Of a stretch of DNA of 14,462 nt, positions 13,216-14,462 are shown piece by piece (the first letter of the stretch is position 1; each line of letters opens with the position of its first letter). The DNA lies in the NCBI GenBank assembly GCA_031270565.1, contig JAISXJ010000102.1, positions 1 to 14,462 on the forward strand. Reading direction: 5' to 3'. The DNA comes from Prevotellaceae bacterium. GTDB lineage: Bacteria > Bacteroidota > Bacteroidia > Bacteroidales > Paludibacteraceae. A model generated the notes under the pieces. That model was given only the letters and a program-made list of their open reading frames with translations. It searched no databases and had not been told where the DNA came from. The position numbers and the translations under genes were made by a program.

Positions 13216-14462
13216 TTATTCCTTCACACACCGCACGCCCAAGCCGTGTGCGCGGCCAGCGGTCGTGTAGGCGGCGTTCACGTTGTCGTGTCGGAGTTGT
13301 AGGATAAGAGAGCTGTTGTTGGTAACTGTACTACTCCAGTAGTGTCCGTTTAATTCGACTAAACCAAAGTTATCTAACATACCAGTGACGCGATAGCGAT
13401 ACCCATTGGTGGGAAGGAAGAGGAGAGGCTCGGGGGCGGTATCGTCGTAAAGGTTATTTGTACCGTCTTTATAACCGGTTGCTGCAGCAGTCCAGTCAGA
13501 TGTTCTGTAAATAGCATAACCGACTAAGTCGCCGAACTCCCACTCGCCGCTTAATGCCTTACCATCCTTAACGCGAACCCAGGTCAGAGGAGCGTTTGTA
13601 CTGCTATTGCTTAATCCGTCACTAAGAGATTGACACTCTGTAGAAGTATTGATAGCAAAACTACCACCAGCAGTTTGAGGAGCGCCGCAACCGTAATCAG
13701 TGAGCCGCTCCCATTCGTCCTGCGTTGGAACACGCCAGCCGTCAGGACAGGGGTCATTGACGGTTTTAACAGGTTTTTGATAATATCCTCCAGAACCCGG
13801 CACAGCGCCACCATCATCAGAACCAAAATTATAGTTAATTAACTGACCGTTACCCCAAAGAGTGTTGTTTTGGGGATTACTCCAATCATTATTATTAGTA
13901 CCATTAGGCACGGTAATAAACCGTCCTTGACCAGTTAACGCTTTTGGCTGACCATTAGTAACTTCCACATCAGACGGATTAAGAGGTCCTGAATAAATTA
14001 GGCTGTTGTTACGTTTTTCGTGTCCGTCAGCTCTACGTCCCCATTGGTAGAGGTCGCCATAAACAGTGGCGTCAGTTTCGCTAAAAGTATTATTTGCCTG
14101 ATATGCCATCTGCTGTTTGGCAGGGGAAAGTCCCGGGTAATCGGCATTAAGTTTAGCTGCGTCTGCGCCAAGATTGTAAGCCATAAAAGTAACAGCAGGC
14201 ACAGCAATAGGCATACACTGTGGCGCAGGAACTGTAACACAAAAATAGTTACCATCGCTACCCCCCGTATAATTCCATTTGCTACCGTCCCACACATAGA
14301 GACCATCTCCTTTTGGCGCAAGACAATCGTTTGTGTTCCAGACAATCATCCCCGCCAACGCCTGCTTTTGTTCAGTGGTAGCGCCGCTTATGCCCGGAAA
14401 TACATTGGGTGCGTTTTCGGGAATCTGTCCCAAATCAACAATACTTACGTTAGATAGCACCA
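13216..14462 (-). CDS. FISUMP-domain (C-type-lectin-like) surface protein, 5' end outside the window
   Basis: The frame is open to the window edge and a GTG at 14460 is unlikely to be the real start, because family members begin with a signal peptide that is missing here. At least 414 residues are visible. The first part has the stalk-like pattern GMIVWNTND and GDGLYVWDGSKW found in Bacteroidota surface proteins. The rest is the Fibrobacter succinogenes major paralogous domain: TFMAYNLGAD at 91-100, VYGDLYQWGRR at 133-143, NDPCPDGWRVPTQDEW at 235-250, YWSS at 374-377 and a closing VRCVKE. This domain has a C-type-lectin-like fold and is probably exposed on the cell surface for binding. The last 26 codons differ strongly in GC content and codon choice from the middle of the gene and may be a variable region. 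A terminator follows the stop. Confidence 0.85.
   Translation of the reverse strand, partial: VLSNVSIVDLGQIPENAPNVFPGISGATTEQKQALAGMIVWNTNDCLAPKGDGLYVWDGSKWNYTGGSDGNYFCVTVPAPQCMPIAVPAVTFMAYNLGADAAKLNADYPGLSPAKQQMAYQANNTFSETDATVYGDLYQWGRRADGHEKRNNSLIYSGPLNPSDVEVTNGQPKALTGQGRFITVPNGTNNNDWSNPQNNTLWGNGQLINYNFGSDDGGAVPGSGGYYQKPVKTVNDPCPDGWRVPTQDEWERLTDYGCGAPQTAGGSFAINTSTECQSLSDGLSNSSTNAPLTWVRVKDGKALSGEWEFGDLVGYAIYRTSDWTAAATGYKDGTNNLYDDTAPEPLLFLPTNGYRYRVTGMLDNFGLVELNGHYWSSTVTNNSSLILQLRHDNVNAAYTTAGRAHGLGVRCVKE
13219..13347 (-). other. Candidate variable region at the end of the FISUMP gene
   Basis: These 43 codons run from GHYWSS to the last sense codon. The final 26 (13219-13296) have 52 G or C of 78 bases (67%), with 14 codons ending in C and 2 in T. 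A 20-codon sample at 13801-13860 has 25 of 60 (42%), with 13 ending in T and 3 in C. Where family members commonly have Asn-rich residues between VN and RA, this one has AAYTTAG, mostly reachable from AAC codons by changes at A positions. That is what diversity-generating retroelement targets look like; no template repeat or reverse transcriptase was seen in the window. Confidence 0.35.

Noticed and set aside
14020..14457. Plus-strand frame of 145 codons opposite the FISUMP gene
   Set aside because: Antisense shadow; the minus strand has clear family motifs over the same span.

Overview
The window looks like chromosomal DNA of a member of the Bacteroidota, most likely order Bacteroidales. The evidence is the gene content: a Porin_10-type putative porin, an ECF sigma factor next to a membrane-anchored beta-barrel protein, an SpmA-SpmB fusion in a Gram-negative setting, an OmpH-like lipoprotein, an SbsA-like Ig-domain lipoprotein and a FISUMP surface protein. 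Several promoter candidates also fit the Bacteroidota -7 element TAnnTTTG, and Shine-Dalgarno sequences are mostly absent. No plasmid, phage or complete insertion-sequence gene is visible.

Plus-strand block, 1-5342. It opens with the 3' end of lpxB (lipid A synthesis). A 122-bp element with imperfect inverted ends and a 4-bp AATA duplication sits exactly at the lpxB stop codon. Next come an ECF sigma factor and, 40 bp downstream, a protein with an anti-sigma-like head, one membrane segment, a long linker and a beta-barrel-like C-terminal region. A repeat-filled spacer with a TACCTTTG promoter candidate follows, then a putative porin and a membrane-anchored solute-binding protein of the MltF N-domain type. 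The theme is cell envelope and envelope signalling.

Minus-strand block, 5351-12850 (read from right to left). The order is OmpH-like lipoprotein, Crp/Fnr regulator, large TPR protein, SpmA-SpmB fusion, ybeY, SbsA-like lipoprotein, and a small conserved HTH protein with its own promoter candidate. Most gaps are 23-62 bp, so much of this may be co-transcribed. It converges on the plus-strand block with only 8 bp between stop codons.

Right end, 12851-14462. A 365-bp gap is dense in hairpins. It holds a TAnnTTTG promoter candidate with a structured leader for the OmpH gene, and a rho-independent terminator for the gene to its right. That gene is a FISUMP-domain (C-type-lectin-like) protein cut by the window edge. 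Its last ~26 codons are 67% GC and rich in C-ending codons, while a mid-gene sample is 42% GC and mostly T-ending. This, with variable-looking residues at positions usually Asn-rich in the family, makes it a candidate target of a diversity-generating retroelement. No reverse transcriptase or template repeat was seen in the window, so this remains a hypothesis. It is the most interesting lead here, followed by the sigma/membrane/barrel pair and the MITE-like insertion at the lpxB stop.
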